A stretch of DNA of 64,000 nucleotides, taken from assembly GCF_004768545.1 (NCBI RefSeq), contig NZ_CP038634.1, positions 1,488,001 through 1,552,000 of the forward strand, written 5' to 3'. Each line of letters opens with the position of its first letter. The first letter of the stretch is position 1. Positions 35,620 through 45,575 of the stretch are shown here, piece by piece. The position numbers and the translations under genes were made by a program. The notes under the pieces are model-generated. The model worked only from the letters and a program-made list of their open reading frames with translations. It ran no database searches and was not told where the DNA came from. Origin of the DNA: Cupriavidus oxalaticus (GTDB lineage: Bacteria > Pseudomonadota > Gammaproteobacteria > Burkholderiales > Burkholderiaceae).

Positions 35620-36375
35620 TCAGCGCACGAAGCCGATCACGTCTTCCAGCCGGCCGCTGGCGTCGCGCAAGGCCTCCAGCAGGCGCGGCACGGCGGCCTC
35701 GTCCAGGCGCTGCTGCGGCCCGGCAATCGCCACCGAGCCCACCACCGCGCTGCGGTCGCGCGACCACAGCGGCAGTGCCAGCCCGGCCACGCTGGCCGCG
35801 GCTTCCTCGCGCGTATGGGCCCAGCCGCGTTCGCGCACCTCGGCAAGCTGCTGCTCGATGCGCTCGCGGTCCAGCGTGGTGTGAGGGCCCACGCGCGCCA
35901 TGCCCTGGCGGTAGACTTCGTCGCGGAAGGCATCTTCCTGGAAGGCGAGCATCGCCTTGGCATGCGCCCCCGCGTACAGCGCAAAGCGCTCGCCCAGCTC
36001 GATCGAGAAACGCAGTTGGTGCTGGCTCTGCACCAGCCCCACGCACAGGCCTTCATGGCCGTCGAGCCACGACAGGAATACGGTCTCGCCGCTTTGCGCT
36101 GCCAGCTTTTCCAGAACCGGGCGCACGATCTCGTCCGGCGAGAAGCTCTTGCGCACCACCTGTCCCAGCTCGAACAGCCGCAGCCCCAGCGAATACTTGC
36201 CGGTCGCCGCGTCCTGTACCAGGAAGCCGTTGGCGGCAAAGGTCGCCAGCACGCGGTGCACCACGGCGTAATGCACGCCGCTGTGCTTGGCCAGTTCGCG
36301 CACGCCCCAGGTGGGCTGGCGCACGGTGAAGTGCGTCAGCAGGGCCAGCGCGCCGTCCAGTGTCTTGAGAGTCAT
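35620..36375 (-). CDS. IclR-family transcriptional regulator, second of a close pair
   Basis: A 251-residue IclR regulator, paralogous to the one at 31925. They share long identical runs such as [29 protein letters not shown] and [11 protein letters not shown]. The start at 36375 has GAAGGAACG upstream; the frame is open far upstream only because of GC bias. The TCTCT/AGAGA palindromes in front of its paralogue are not seen here. It converges with the patatin gene (22 bp between stops) and is divergent from the luciferase-like monooxygenase gene, either of which could be its target. Confidence 0.88.
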   Translation of the reverse strand: MTLKTLDGALALLTHFTVRQPTWGVRELAKHSGVHYAVVHRVLATFAANGFLVQDAATGKYSLGLRLFELGQVVRKSFSPDEIVRPVLEKLAAQSGETVFLSWLDGHEGLCVGLVQSQHQLRFSIELGERFALYAGAHAKAMLAFQEDAFRDEVYRQGMARVGPHTTLDRERIEQQLAEVRERGWAHTREEAAASVAGLALPLWSRDRSAVVGSVAIAGPQQRLDEAAVPRLLEALRDASGRLEDVIGFVR

Positions 36376-36594
36376 CGATCGTTCCTTCGCATCGGGCTGA
36401 ATGGTAAGGGCAAGCGGCGCGAGGCTCAATCCTTGCCGTCGGGCGCTGGTCCGGCGGATACCCACATACCCACGCCGCCCGCAGGGCCGCAAATCCGTCG
36501 CCAGCACGTTCCGCGCAGGCTCACTAACATAGCGAACCATCCGCATAGCATCGGGCGGCGCACGTGTGGCGTACGCCGCCCGCCAGACCACAAC

Positions 36595-37635
<1,041 letters not shown>

Positions 37636-37648
37636 GCCATCCGGTATG

Positions 37649-37674
37649 GCGCACGCCGCACTTGCGGCGTGCGC
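37649..37674. repeat. Stem-loop after the monooxygenase gene
   Basis: Perfect 11-bp arms GCGCACGCCGC / GCGGCGTGCGC with a 4-base loop, 14 bp past the stop codon. There is no T-tract, so termination is possible but not assured. Confidence 0.5.
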
Positions 37675-37858
37675 TGGCCGACGTCTCCTGATTCCTGCCT
37701 GCCATTCTGGTTTGCATCCCGCCGACGCGCTCGGATACATTAGAAGGCCGAGACCAGACAGAGGCGTGGCCACCCAGGCACGCGCCCGCACAGTCCGCCC
37801 GATCCGCCCCCCTCAGCAGGCTCCCGGGGCCGACGGCAGCGACGACCAGGAGACAGCG

Positions 37859-39871
37859 ATGGACCTGCGGCAACGCGAGCACATCGAGACGGTGGTCCAG
37901 GCCACCACATACCTAGCCCCGCCCGCCGTGCTGGCGGACCGGATCGCGCACGACGCCATCATCCAGAACTCATGGCGGCGCTGCGTGCACCAGTACGGGC
38001 TCGATCCCTCGCGCATGCAGGAAGCGCGCATCCTGCCGCAGCCGCGGCTGCGCGAACACCAGGAACGCATCGACGATTTCGCGCGCATCGCGCGCCACGG
38101 CCTGCAGAGCCTGTACGGGCAAGTGGCCGCACTGGGCTACGTGGTGCTGCTGACCGATGCGCAAGGCGTGACGGTCGACTATATCGGCGATGCGCGCACC
38201 GATGCCGCACTGCGGCACGCCGGCCTCTACCTCGGCGCGGAATGGAGCGAGAGCGGCGCCGGCACCTGCGCGGTGGGAACGGCGCTGGTCACCGGCCAGG
38301 CACTGACGGTGCACCAGGCCGACCATTTCGATGCAACCCATATCCCGCTGACCTGCACCGCCGCGCCGCTGTTCGACACGCACGGCAACCTGCACGCCAT
38401 CCTCGACATCTCCGCGCTGACCTCGCCGCACGCCAAGGACAGCCAGGGGCTGGCGTTGCAGCTGGTACGCATCTATGCCGCGCATATCGAGAACGCCAAC
38501 TTCCTGCGCGCGCACCGGCGCGACTGGATCCTGAAGCTGAACGTGGCGCCGGAGTTCGTCGACGTCAATCCCGAATACCTGCTGGCGCTGGACGAGGTCG
38601 GCCGCATCGTCGGCCACAACCACCGCGCCCGGCTGATGCTGGAGGGCGAGCTGGGCGGCGCGGCCGGCGCCACCGTGCTCGGCCAGCGGTTCGAGACGCT
38701 GTTCGGCGCCCGGCTGGAAGACCTGGGCAACTATGTCTACTCCCGGCCCAGCGAGCAGCGGCTGGTGGCGCTGAACCGCAGCGGCGGGCTGCTATACCTG
38801 AGCGTGATGCCACCCGCGCTGCGCTGGCAGGCTCCCGCGAAGGAAGCGCCGGTGGTTATGCCCGAGGCGCTGGCCGCGCTGACCGGCGGTGACGCTGCGC
38901 TGCAGCAGCAATTGCAGCGCGCCGCGCGGCTGGTCGATTCGCCGATCAACCTGCTGATCCACGGCGAGACCGGCAGCGGCAAGGAATTCTTCGCCAAGGC
39001 CCTGCACCAGGCCAGCGCCCGCCGCGGCGGCCCGTTCATCGCGGTGAACTGCGCGGCGATCCCGGAAACGCTGATCGAGAGCGAGCTGTTCGGCCACCTG
39101 CCCAACAGCTTCTCCGGCGCCGGCCCGCGCGGCAAGCGCGGGCTGATCCAGGAAGCGGACGGCGGCACGCTGTTCCTGGACGAGATCGGCGACATGCCGC
39201 GCGAGCTCCAGTCGCGGCTGCTGCGCGTGCTGGCCGAAGGCGAGGTGCTGCCGGTCGGCGCCGCGCGGCCGGTGCCGGTGCGGCTGCGCGTCATTTCGGC
39301 GACGCACCACAGCCTGGAGCAACTGGTCGCCGAGGGACGCTTCCGCGAAGACCTCTTCTACCGCCTGAACGGCGCCCGTTTCGAACTGCCGCCGCTGCGC
39401 GCACGCCACGACCTCGACTGGCTGATGGCCAAGCTGCTGCAGGAAGGCGCCGCCGCACCCGTAACGCTGTCGCCGGCGGCACGCGAGCGGCTGCATCGCC
39501 ATAGCTGGCCGGGCAACCTGCGCGAGCTGCGCAATGTGCTGGAATACGCGCGCGCCGTCTGCACCGGCGGCTATATCGATGAGCACGACCTGCCCGACGG
39601 CCTCGGGATCGCGGCCATCGCCGCTGCGCCGGCACAAGCTGCGCAGGTTGCCGGCGACAGCGCCGCCGCGCCATTCGACCCGCACCAGCTGCCGCCGGAA
39701 GGCATGCTGCTGATGCAGTACCTGCGCGCTTCCGGCTGGAACCTGAGCGCGGTCGCGCGCCAGATCGGCATCAGCCGCATGACGCTGTACCGGCGCATGG
39801 AGCGTTATGGCATCCAGTCGCCTAACCGGCGCGACGGGGCCGACGATGAAGGCGGCAAGCCCATTCACTGA
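37859..39871 (+). CDS. acoR: Sigma-54-dependent activator of acetoin catabolism
   Basis: A 670-residue enhancer-binding protein. An N-terminal GAF-type sensor region (about 60-220) and a linker precede an AAA+ domain with Walker A GETGSGKE near 367 and Walker B GGTLFLDEIGDMP near 435. A Fis-type HTH is at the C-terminus (WNLSAVARQIGISRMTLYRRM). The sigma-54-contacting GAFTGA loop reads NSFSGA (in GHLPNSFSGAGP, near 415), so three of six positions differ. The start follows CAGGAGACAGCG. It lies directly upstream of acoXABC, whose -24/-12 promoter is at 40003-40018. AcoR in R. eutropha activates these genes in response to acetoin or acetaldehyde. Confidence 0.9.
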   Translation: MDLRQREHIETVVQATTYLAPPAVLADRIAHDAIIQNSWRRCVHQYGLDPSRMQEARILPQPRLREHQERIDDFARIARHGLQSLYGQVAALGYVVLLTDAQGVTVDYIGDARTDAALRHAGLYLGAEWSESGAGTCAVGTALVTGQALTVHQADHFDATHIPLTCTAAPLFDTHGNLHAILDISALTSPHAKDSQGLALQLVRIYAAHIENANFLRAHRRDWILKLNVAPEFVDVNPEYLLALDEVGRIVGHNHRARLMLEGELGGAAGATVLGQRFETLFGARLEDLGNYVYSRPSEQRLVALNRSGGLLYLSVMPPALRWQAPAKEAPVVMPEALAALTGGDAALQQQLQRAARLVDSPINLLIHGETGSGKEFFAKALHQASARRGGPFIAVNCAAIPETLIESELFGHLPNSFSGAGPRGKRGLIQEADGGTLFLDEIGDMPRELQSRLLRVLAEGEVLPVGAARPVPVRLRVISATHHSLEQLVAEGRFREDLFYRLNGARFELPPLRARHDLDWLMAKLLQEGAAAPVTLSPAARERLHRHSWPGNLRELRNVLEYARAVCTGGYIDEHDLPDGLGIAAIAAAPAQAAQVAGDSAAAPFDPHQLPPEGMLLMQYLRASGWNLSAVARQIGISRMTLYRRMERYGIQSPNRRDGADDEGGKPIH

Positions 39872-39911
39872 GCGGTCGCGCGATACGGTTGTCCACCCGC
39901 TGTACACCTGT

Positions 39912-39931
39912 GCTGTGACACCTGTCACAGC
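39912..39931. promoter_or_regulatory. Probable AcoR upstream activating sequence
   Basis: GCTGTGACACCTGTCACAGC, a perfect 9-2-9 palindrome about 80 bp upstream of the sigma-54 promoter, the usual distance for an enhancer-binding protein. A looser related half-site lies just to its left. Binding by AcoR is inferred from position. Confidence 0.6.
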
Positions 39932-40002
39932 GCACCGCCCCGTCTTGCCTTTTCGCCGCGGGTAATCCCTCGGTTTTTGCGCGTTTCTCGCCCTGCGCGC
40001 GC

Positions 40003-40018
40003 TGGCACAGCCATTGCA
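40003..40018 (+). promoter_or_regulatory. Sigma-54 (-24/-12) promoter of the aco operon
   Basis: TGGCAC-AGCCA-TTGCA matches the sigma-54 consensus TGGCACN5TTGC(A/T) at every defined position. It lies 38-53 bp upstream of acoX. Confidence 0.88.
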
Positions 40019-40055
40019 ATTTGCCTGTCACCACAACGACAACAGGAGACAGGCA

Positions 40056-41129
40056 ATGGGGCACGCAGCCGGCGCCGGCACGCCACTGGTCGGCATCATC
40101 GCCAACCCGATTTCCGCGCGCGATATCCGCCGCGTGATCGCCAACGCCAACAGCCTGCAACTGGCCGATCGCGTCAATATCGTGCTGCGCCTGCTGTCCG
40201 CGCTGGCGGCATGCGGCGTGGGCCGCGTGCTGATGATGCCGGACCGCGAAGGACTGCGCGTCATGCTGGCGCGGCACCTGGCGCGCCGGCAGGGACCCGA
40301 CTCCGGCCTGCCTGCCGTCGAATACCTCGACATGCCCGTGACCGCGCGCGTCGACGACACGCTGCACGCCGCGCGCTGCATGGCCGATGCCGGCGTGGCC
40401 GCCATCATCGTGCTCGGCGGCGACGGCACCCACCGCGCGGTGGTGCGCGAATGCGGCGGGGTTCCCATCGCCGGCCTGTCGACCGGCACCAACAACGCCT
40501 ACCCCGAGATGCGCGAGCCGACCATCATCGGCCTCGCCACCGGGCTCTACGCCACCGGGCGCGTTTCCGACAAGCACGCGCTGGCCTCCAACAAGCGGCT
40601 CGACATCGTCATCCGCGACGGCGATGGCGGCTTTCGCCGCGACATCGCGCTGGTGGATGCGGTGATCTCGCACGAACACTTCATCGGCGCGCGCGCCTTG
40701 TGGAAGACCGACACGCTCGCAGCGGTCTATGTGTCGTTCGCCGATCCGCAGGCCATCGGCCTGTCGGCCATTGCCGGACTGCTCGAACCGCTGGGCCGGC
40801 GCGAGCCCGGCGGCCTGGCGATCGAGCTGGCCGCGCCGGGCGAGGGCGAATTCGACCTGCGCGCGCCGATCGCGCCGGGACTGTTGTGCACGGTGCCGGT
40901 CGCCGGCTGGCAGCGTCTCGAACACGGCCGCCCGCACCGCGTGCGCCAGCGCAGCGGCATTGTCGCGCTCGACGGCGAACGCGAGCTGGCCTTCGGCCCT
41001 GACGACGAAGTCACCGTGACCCTGCATGAACACGCTTTTCGCAGCATCGACGTGGCGGGCTGCATGCGCTATGCCGCGCAGCATCGGCTGATGCGCAGCA
41101 GCAACCCGTTGCTTTCCTGCCTTTCCTGA
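40056..41129 (+). CDS. acoX: Acetoin catabolism protein AcoX (NAD kinase-like)
   Basis: A 357-residue protein of the ATP-NAD kinase-like superfamily. The N-terminal VGIIANPISARDIRR and the central GGDGTHRAVV glycine-rich motif with the following STGTNNAYP are the kinase signatures. It is a conserved member of acetoin operons, but its reaction is not established. CAGGAGACAGG precedes the ATG. It is the first gene after the sigma-54 promoter and is followed 33 bp later by acoA. Confidence 0.88.
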   Translation: MGHAAGAGTPLVGIIANPISARDIRRVIANANSLQLADRVNIVLRLLSALAACGVGRVLMMPDREGLRVMLARHLARRQGPDSGLPAVEYLDMPVTARVDDTLHAARCMADAGVAAIIVLGGDGTHRAVVRECGGVPIAGLSTGTNNAYPEMREPTIIGLATGLYATGRVSDKHALASNKRLDIVIRDGDGGFRRDIALVDAVISHEHFIGARALWKTDTLAAVYVSFADPQAIGLSAIAGLLEPLGRREPGGLAIELAAPGEGEFDLRAPIAPGLLCTVPVAGWQRLEHGRPHRVRQRSGIVALDGERELAFGPDDEVTVTLHEHAFRSIDVAGCMRYAAQHRLMRSSNPLLSCLS

Positions 41130-41162
41130 AGTGCAAACCTTGATAGAACGAAGGAGACAGAC

Positions 41163-42164
41163 ATGACAGCCAGAGCTTCACAAGCTTCCGCCTTGCTGCC
41201 GCTCGACAAGGAGACCCTGCTGACGGTGTACCGGAAGATGCGCACCATCCGCGATTTCGAGGAACGCCTGCACGTGGACTTCGCGCGTGGCGACATCCCG
41301 GGCTTCGTCCACCTGTACGCAGGCGAGGAGGCCGCGGGCGTCGGCATCCTGCACCACCTGCACGATGGCGACCGCATTGCCAGCACGCACCGCGGCCACG
41401 GCCACTGCATTGCCAAGGGTGTGGATCCGGTGGCGATGATGATGGAGATCTATGGCAAGAAGGGCGGTTCATGCAACGGCAAGGGCGGCTCGATGCATAT
41501 CGCCGACCTGTCCAAGGGCATGATGGGCGCCAACGGCATCCTGGGCGCGGGTGCGCCGCTGGTCTGCGGCGCCGCGCTGGCGGCCAAGTTCCGCGGCAAG
41601 GGCGAGGTCGGCATCACCTTCTGCGGCGACGGCGCTTCCAACCAGGGCACCTTCCTGGAAAGCCTGAACCTGGCCGCGGTGTGGAACCTGCCGGTGATCT
41701 TCGTGATCGAGAACAACGGCTATGCCGAGTCGACCTCGCGTGACTATGGCACCGCGGTGGACAGCTACGTCGACCGCGCCGCCGGCTTCGGCATCCCCGG
41801 CGTGACTGTCGACGGCACCGACTTCTTCGCCGTGCACGAGGCCGCGGGCGAAGTGATCCGCCGCGCGCGCGAAGGCGGCGGCCCGTCGCTGCTCGAATGC
41901 AAGATGGTGCGCTTCTACGGCCATTTCGAGGGCGATGCGCAGACCTATCGCGCCGCCGGCGAACTCGACGATATCCGCGCCAACAAGGACTGCCTGAAGC
42001 TGTTCGCCCGCACCGTGACGCAGGCCGGCGTGGTCGCGCGCGAGGAACTCGACACCATCGACCGCGAAGTCGCCGCGCTGATCGAGCACGCCGTGCAGGA
42101 AGCCAAGGCCGCGCCGCTGCCCGGCCCGGAAGACCTGCTCACCGACGTCTACGTCAGCTACTGA
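41163..42164 (+). CDS. acoA: Acetoin dehydrogenase E1 component, alpha subunit
   Basis: TPP-dependent E1 alpha, 333 residues, which cleaves acetoin to acetaldehyde and an enzyme-bound acetyl unit. The TPP/Mg motif runs from GDGASNQGTF (155-164) to ENNGYAEST (183-191). STHRGHGHCIAKG and GSCNGKGGSMHIAD are typical of E1 alpha subunits. GAAGGAGACAG is the ribosome site. Followed 47 bp later by acoB, its partner in an alpha2beta2 complex. Confidence 0.93.
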   Translation: MTARASQASALLPLDKETLLTVYRKMRTIRDFEERLHVDFARGDIPGFVHLYAGEEAAGVGILHHLHDGDRIASTHRGHGHCIAKGVDPVAMMMEIYGKKGGSCNGKGGSMHIADLSKGMMGANGILGAGAPLVCGAALAAKFRGKGEVGITFCGDGASNQGTFLESLNLAAVWNLPVIFVIENNGYAESTSRDYGTAVDSYVDRAAGFGIPGVTVDGTDFFAVHEAAGEVIRRAREGGGPSLLECKMVRFYGHFEGDAQTYRAAGELDDIRANKDCLKLFARTVTQAGVVAREELDTIDREVAALIEHAVQEAKAAPLPGPEDLLTDVYVSY

Positions 42165-42211
42165 TCGCCTCTCGCCAACCAGACGGCTAACCGAACTATC
42201 AGGAGACAAAC

Positions 42212-43228
42212 ATGGCTCGCAAACTGAGCATCAAGCTGGCGATCAACGAGGCGATCGACCAGGAAATGACCCGCGACCCCAGCGTCATCATGCTGGGCGA
42301 AGACATCGTCGGCGGCGCCGGCGCGGATGGCGAGAAGGACGCCTGGGGCGGCGTGCTGGGCGTGACCAAGGGACTCTATGCCAAGCATGGCGACCGGCTG
42401 CTGGATACGCCGTTGTCGGAGTCGGCCTATGTGGGCGCGGCCATCGGCGCCGCGGCCTGTGGCATGCGCCCGATCGCCGAGCTGATGTTCATCGACTTCA
42501 TGGGCGTGTGCTTCGACCAGATCTTCAACCAGGCGGCCAAGTTCCGCTACATGTTCGGTGGCAAGGCCGAAACCCCGGTGGTGATCCGCGCCATGGTCGG
42601 CGCGGGCTTTCGTGCCGCCGCGCAGCACAGCCAGATGCTGACGCCACTGTTCACGCATATCCCCGGGCTCAAGGTGGTATGCCCGTCAACGCCGTATGAC
42701 ACCAAGGGCCTGCTGATCCAGGCGATCCGCGACAACGACCCGGTGATCTTCTGCGAGCACAAGAACCTGTACGGGCTGGAAGGCGAGGTGCCGGAGGGCG
42801 CGTACGCGATCCCGTTTGGCGAGGCCAATATCGTGCGCGACGGCAAGGACGTGTCGATCGTCACCTACGGGCTGATGGTGCACCGCGCGCTGGAGGCGGC
42901 GGCCACGCTGGCGAAGGAAGGCATCGAAGCGGAAGTGATCGACCTGCGCACGCTGTCGCCGCTGGACATGGACACGGTGCTGGAATCGGTCGAGAACACC
43001 GGCCGCCTGGTGGTGGTGGATGAAGCCAGCCCGCGCTGCAATATCGCCACCGATATCTCCGCGCAGGTCGCGCAGCAGGCCTTCGGCGCGCTCAAGGCCG
43101 GCATCGAGATGGTGTGCCCGCCGCATACGCCGGTGCCGTTCTCGCCGACGCTGGAAGACCTGTATATCCCCGGCGCCGCGCAGATCGCTGCTGCCGCGCG
43201 CAAGACGGTGAAGGGAGGCAAGCAGTGA
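42212..43228 (+). CDS. acoB: Acetoin dehydrogenase E1 component, beta subunit
   Basis: A 338-residue E1 beta subunit of the transketolase-like family. Visible are the N-terminal AINEAIDQEMTRDPSVIMLGED, PLSESAYVGAAIGAAACGMRPIAE, the middle AQHSQMLTPLFTHIPGLKVVCPS and the C-terminal VDEASPRCNIATDISAQV. Its stop overlaps the acoC start (TGATG), implying translational coupling. Confidence 0.93.
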   Translation: MARKLSIKLAINEAIDQEMTRDPSVIMLGEDIVGGAGADGEKDAWGGVLGVTKGLYAKHGDRLLDTPLSESAYVGAAIGAAACGMRPIAELMFIDFMGVCFDQIFNQAAKFRYMFGGKAETPVVIRAMVGAGFRAAAQHSQMLTPLFTHIPGLKVVCPSTPYDTKGLLIQAIRDNDPVIFCEHKNLYGLEGEVPEGAYAIPFGEANIVRDGKDVSIVTYGLMVHRALEAAATLAKEGIEAEVIDLRTLSPLDMDTVLESVENTGRLVVVDEASPRCNIATDISAQVAQQAFGALKAGIEMVCPPHTPVPFSPTLEDLYIPGAAQIAAAARKTVKGGKQ

Positions 43229-44343
43229 TGGCAAGCGCAGCAATTACCCCGATCGTGATGCCCAAGTGGGGCCTGTCGATGAAGGAAGGCACGGTCAATG
43301 CCTGGCTGGTCGACGAGGGCGCCGAGATCAGCGTGGGCATGCCGATCCTCGATGTGGAAACCGACAAGATCGCCAATGCGGTGGAGGCGCCGGACGCCGG
43401 CACGCTGCGCCGCAAGGTGGCGCAGGCCGGCGACGTGCTGCCGGTCAAGGCGCTGCTTGGCGTGCTGGCCCCGGCGGAGGTGAGCGATGCGGATATCGAC
43501 GCGTATGTATCGGCTTATGAAGCGCCCGCGGACGACGGCGACGAGGAAGACGCTGCCGCCGCGTACCAGTTCGCCGACGTGGACGGCGTCCGCGTCCGCT
43601 ACGCCCGCAAGGGCAGCGGCGCCGAGACCGTGCTCTTCATCCACGGCTTTGGCGGTGACCTGGACAACTGGCTGTTCAACCTCGATCCCCTTGCCGACGC
43701 GTACACGGTCGTGGCACTGGACCTTCCCGGCCATGGACAGTCGTCGCCGCGGCTCGCGGGCACGACGCTGGCGCAGATGGCCGGCTTTGTAGCGCGCTTC
43801 ATGGACGAGACCGGGATCGACGCGGCGCACCTGGTCGGCCATTCGATGGGCGGCGGCGTGGCGGCGCAGCTCGCCGTGGACTCGCCGCAGCGGGTGTTGT
43901 CGATGGCACTGGTGTCGCCGGTGGGCTTTGGCGAAGCGGTCAACAGCGGCTATACCGAGGGCTTCGTCAATGCGCAGTCGCGGCGAGAGCTGAAGCCGGT
44001 GATCGAACTGCTGTTCGCGGATGCCGGGCTGGTCAGCCGGCAGATGCTCGACGACCTGCTGCGCTACAAGCGGCTGGATGGCGTGACCGAAGCGCTGACG
44101 TCCCTGGGCCAGGACCTGTTCGCCGGCGGCAGGCAGAAGGAGCAGCCCGGCCAGCGGCTGGCCGGCAGCGGCAAGCGCGTGCTGGTGGTGTGGGGCGGCC
44201 AGGACCGCATCATCCCGGCGGAACATGCCGAGGCGGCGCCGCCCGGCGCTACCGTCAAGGTCTTTGCCGACGCCGGCCATATGAGCCAGATGGAGAAGGC
44301 CAACGACTTCAACGCGCTGCTCAGGCAGCACCTCGGCGGCTGA
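43228..44343 (+). CDS. acoC: Acetoin dehydrogenase E2 component, lipoyl domain fused to alpha/beta hydrolase
   Basis: A 371-residue dihydrolipoamide acetyltransferase of the acetoin complex, transferring the acetyl group to CoA. Residues 5-82 are a lipoyl domain with the lipoylated Lys47 in VETDKIAN. After an acidic linker (about 98-112), an alpha/beta-hydrolase domain (115-371) has VLFIHGFGGD, the nucleophile elbow GHSMGGG (Ser206), an Asp in WGGQDRIIP and a His in DAGHMSQME. This replaces the classical E2 catalytic domain, as in R. eutropha AcoC. No E3 (acoL) gene follows, so a general dihydrolipoamide dehydrogenase must serve. Confidence 0.93.
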   Translation: MASAAITPIVMPKWGLSMKEGTVNAWLVDEGAEISVGMPILDVETDKIANAVEAPDAGTLRRKVAQAGDVLPVKALLGVLAPAEVSDADIDAYVSAYEAPADDGDEEDAAAAYQFADVDGVRVRYARKGSGAETVLFIHGFGGDLDNWLFNLDPLADAYTVVALDLPGHGQSSPRLAGTTLAQMAGFVARFMDETGIDAAHLVGHSMGGGVAAQLAVDSPQRVLSMALVSPVGFGEAVNSGYTEGFVNAQSRRELKPVIELLFADAGLVSRQMLDDLLRYKRLDGVTEALTSLGQDLFAGGRQKEQPGQRLAGSGKRVLVVWGGQDRIIPAEHAEAAPPGATVKVFADAGHMSQMEKANDFNALLRQHLGG

Positions 44344-44418
44344 TGCCGCGGCGCGGGCGGCGGCGTGCGCTGCCGCCCGCCTTTGTCCTCCATCCACCGA
44401 ATCAGGACGACAGCTTTT

Positions 44419-44760
44419 ATGAGCACTGAACTGAAGACCCGCCTCGCCCAGATTAACAAGCAGTTCGCCGCGCTCGCGCAGGCCCAGCCCGCGGCCATGA
44501 GCGCATTCCAGGGCCTGATGAAGGCCGCCACGCAGGAAGGCAGCCTGCCGGCCGCGGTCAAGGAACTGGTCGCGGTCGCGCTGGCTGTGCAGAAGGGCTG
44601 CGACGACTGCGTGCTGTTCCACACGGCACAGGCGTTGCGCCACGGCGCCACGCGCGATCAACTGGCCGAAGTACTGGCGCTCAATATCGAGATGGGCGGC
44701 GGCCCGGGCGCGATGTATGCGTCGAAGGCGCTGGCCTATTTCGATGCGCTCAACGGTTAG
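44419..44760 (+). CDS. Carboxymuconolactone decarboxylase / AhpD-like protein
   Basis: A 113-residue AhpD-like protein. The CxxC motif with its proton relay is visible: Glu49, Cys61, Cys64 and His68 (KELVAVALAVQKGCDDCVLFH in parts). This motif supports peroxidase or disulfide-reductase activity; in AhpD of mycobacteria the reductant is lipoylated protein. It is 75 bp after acoC and directly before the lipoate ligase gene. That suggests, without proof, that it uses or protects lipoyl groups of AcoC. Confidence 0.8.
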   Translation: MSTELKTRLAQINKQFAALAQAQPAAMSAFQGLMKAATQEGSLPAAVKELVAVALAVQKGCDDCVLFHTAQALRHGATRDQLAEVLALNIEMGGGPGAMYASKALAYFDALNG

Positions 44761-44813
44761 CCTTGCTAGACTCGGCCTATCGTTACCCGACCGGCCAAGA
44801 CCGCTGCCGCGCC

Positions 44814-45575
44814 ATGCCTTTTGAGTTCGTCGAGCCCGCGCCTGCCGGCCAGCCGCATGCGGATCCGCTGCAGGACGAACTGGCCTTGCTCGAGTTCGCC
44901 GCGCAGGGCCGGCAGGTCGCGCAACTGTGGGAAGCGCCACTGTCGCTGGTGGTGCCGCGTACCTATCAGCGGCATGCCGGCTTCGAGGCGGCGCGCGCCG
45001 AGTTCGCCCGGCAAGGCTGTCCGGTGTTCCTGCGCATGTCGGGCGGGGGACTGGTGCCGCAAGGCCCGGGCATCCTCAACCTGAGCCTGGCCTATAGCGT
45101 CGGCCAGCCGCCGGGTGCGCTCAGCGATGGGGTCTACCTGCACCTGTGCGATGTCATCGGCAAGGGGCTGCTGGCGCTGTGCGTGCCGACCCATTGGCAG
45201 GCGGTGGCCGGCTCGTTCTGCGACGGCCGCTTCAATCTCGCGTGGGGACCGCCGGAGGCGGCCCGCAAGATCGCCGGCACCGCGCAGTACTGGCGGCGCG
45301 CGCCGGCGGCCATGCAGTCGCCGGATGGGCAACGGCACCTGGTCCTGGCGCATGCGGTGCTGCTGGTAAGTGCCGACCCGGCGCAGATCAACGCGCGCGC
45401 CAATGCCTTCGAGGCAGCGATCGACAGCGGGCGCCACTATGATCCGCGCAAGGTGGTCAGCGTGCGCGAGGCGCTGCAGGCGCAGGGGCGCGCCGCCGCC
45501 GACGGGGCCGAACTGATGGCGCAGGTATCGCAGGTACTGAGGCACAGTGCCGCGCAGACGCCCCCGCCGGCCTAG
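44814..45575 (+). CDS. Lipoate-protein ligase A family protein
   Basis: A 253-residue biotin/lipoate ligase-fold protein. The lipoyl-AMP binding loop RMSGGGLVPQGPGILNLS (74-91) and the catalytic Lys152 in ARKIAGTAQY are present. The compact length and absence of a C-terminal accessory domain may mean a ligase or an octanoyl/lipoyl transferase. Start 44814 is chosen; a TTG at 44763, just after the preceding stop, would add 17 residues. Placed at the end of the aco gene row, it probably lipoylates AcoC Lys47. Confidence 0.78.
   Translation: MPFEFVEPAPAGQPHADPLQDELALLEFAAQGRQVAQLWEAPLSLVVPRTYQRHAGFEAARAEFARQGCPVFLRMSGGGLVPQGPGILNLSLAYSVGQPPGALSDGVYLHLCDVIGKGLLALCVPTHWQAVAGSFCDGRFNLAWGPPEAARKIAGTAQYWRRAPAAMQSPDGQRHLVLAHAVLLVSADPAQINARANAFEAAIDSGRHYDPRKVVSVREALQAQGRAAADGAELMAQVSQVLRHSAAQTPPPA

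Noticed and set aside
42865..44940. 691-codon open frame opposite acoB/acoC
   Set aside because: Antisense to well-recognised acetoin dehydrogenase genes; composition is typical of a shadow frame.
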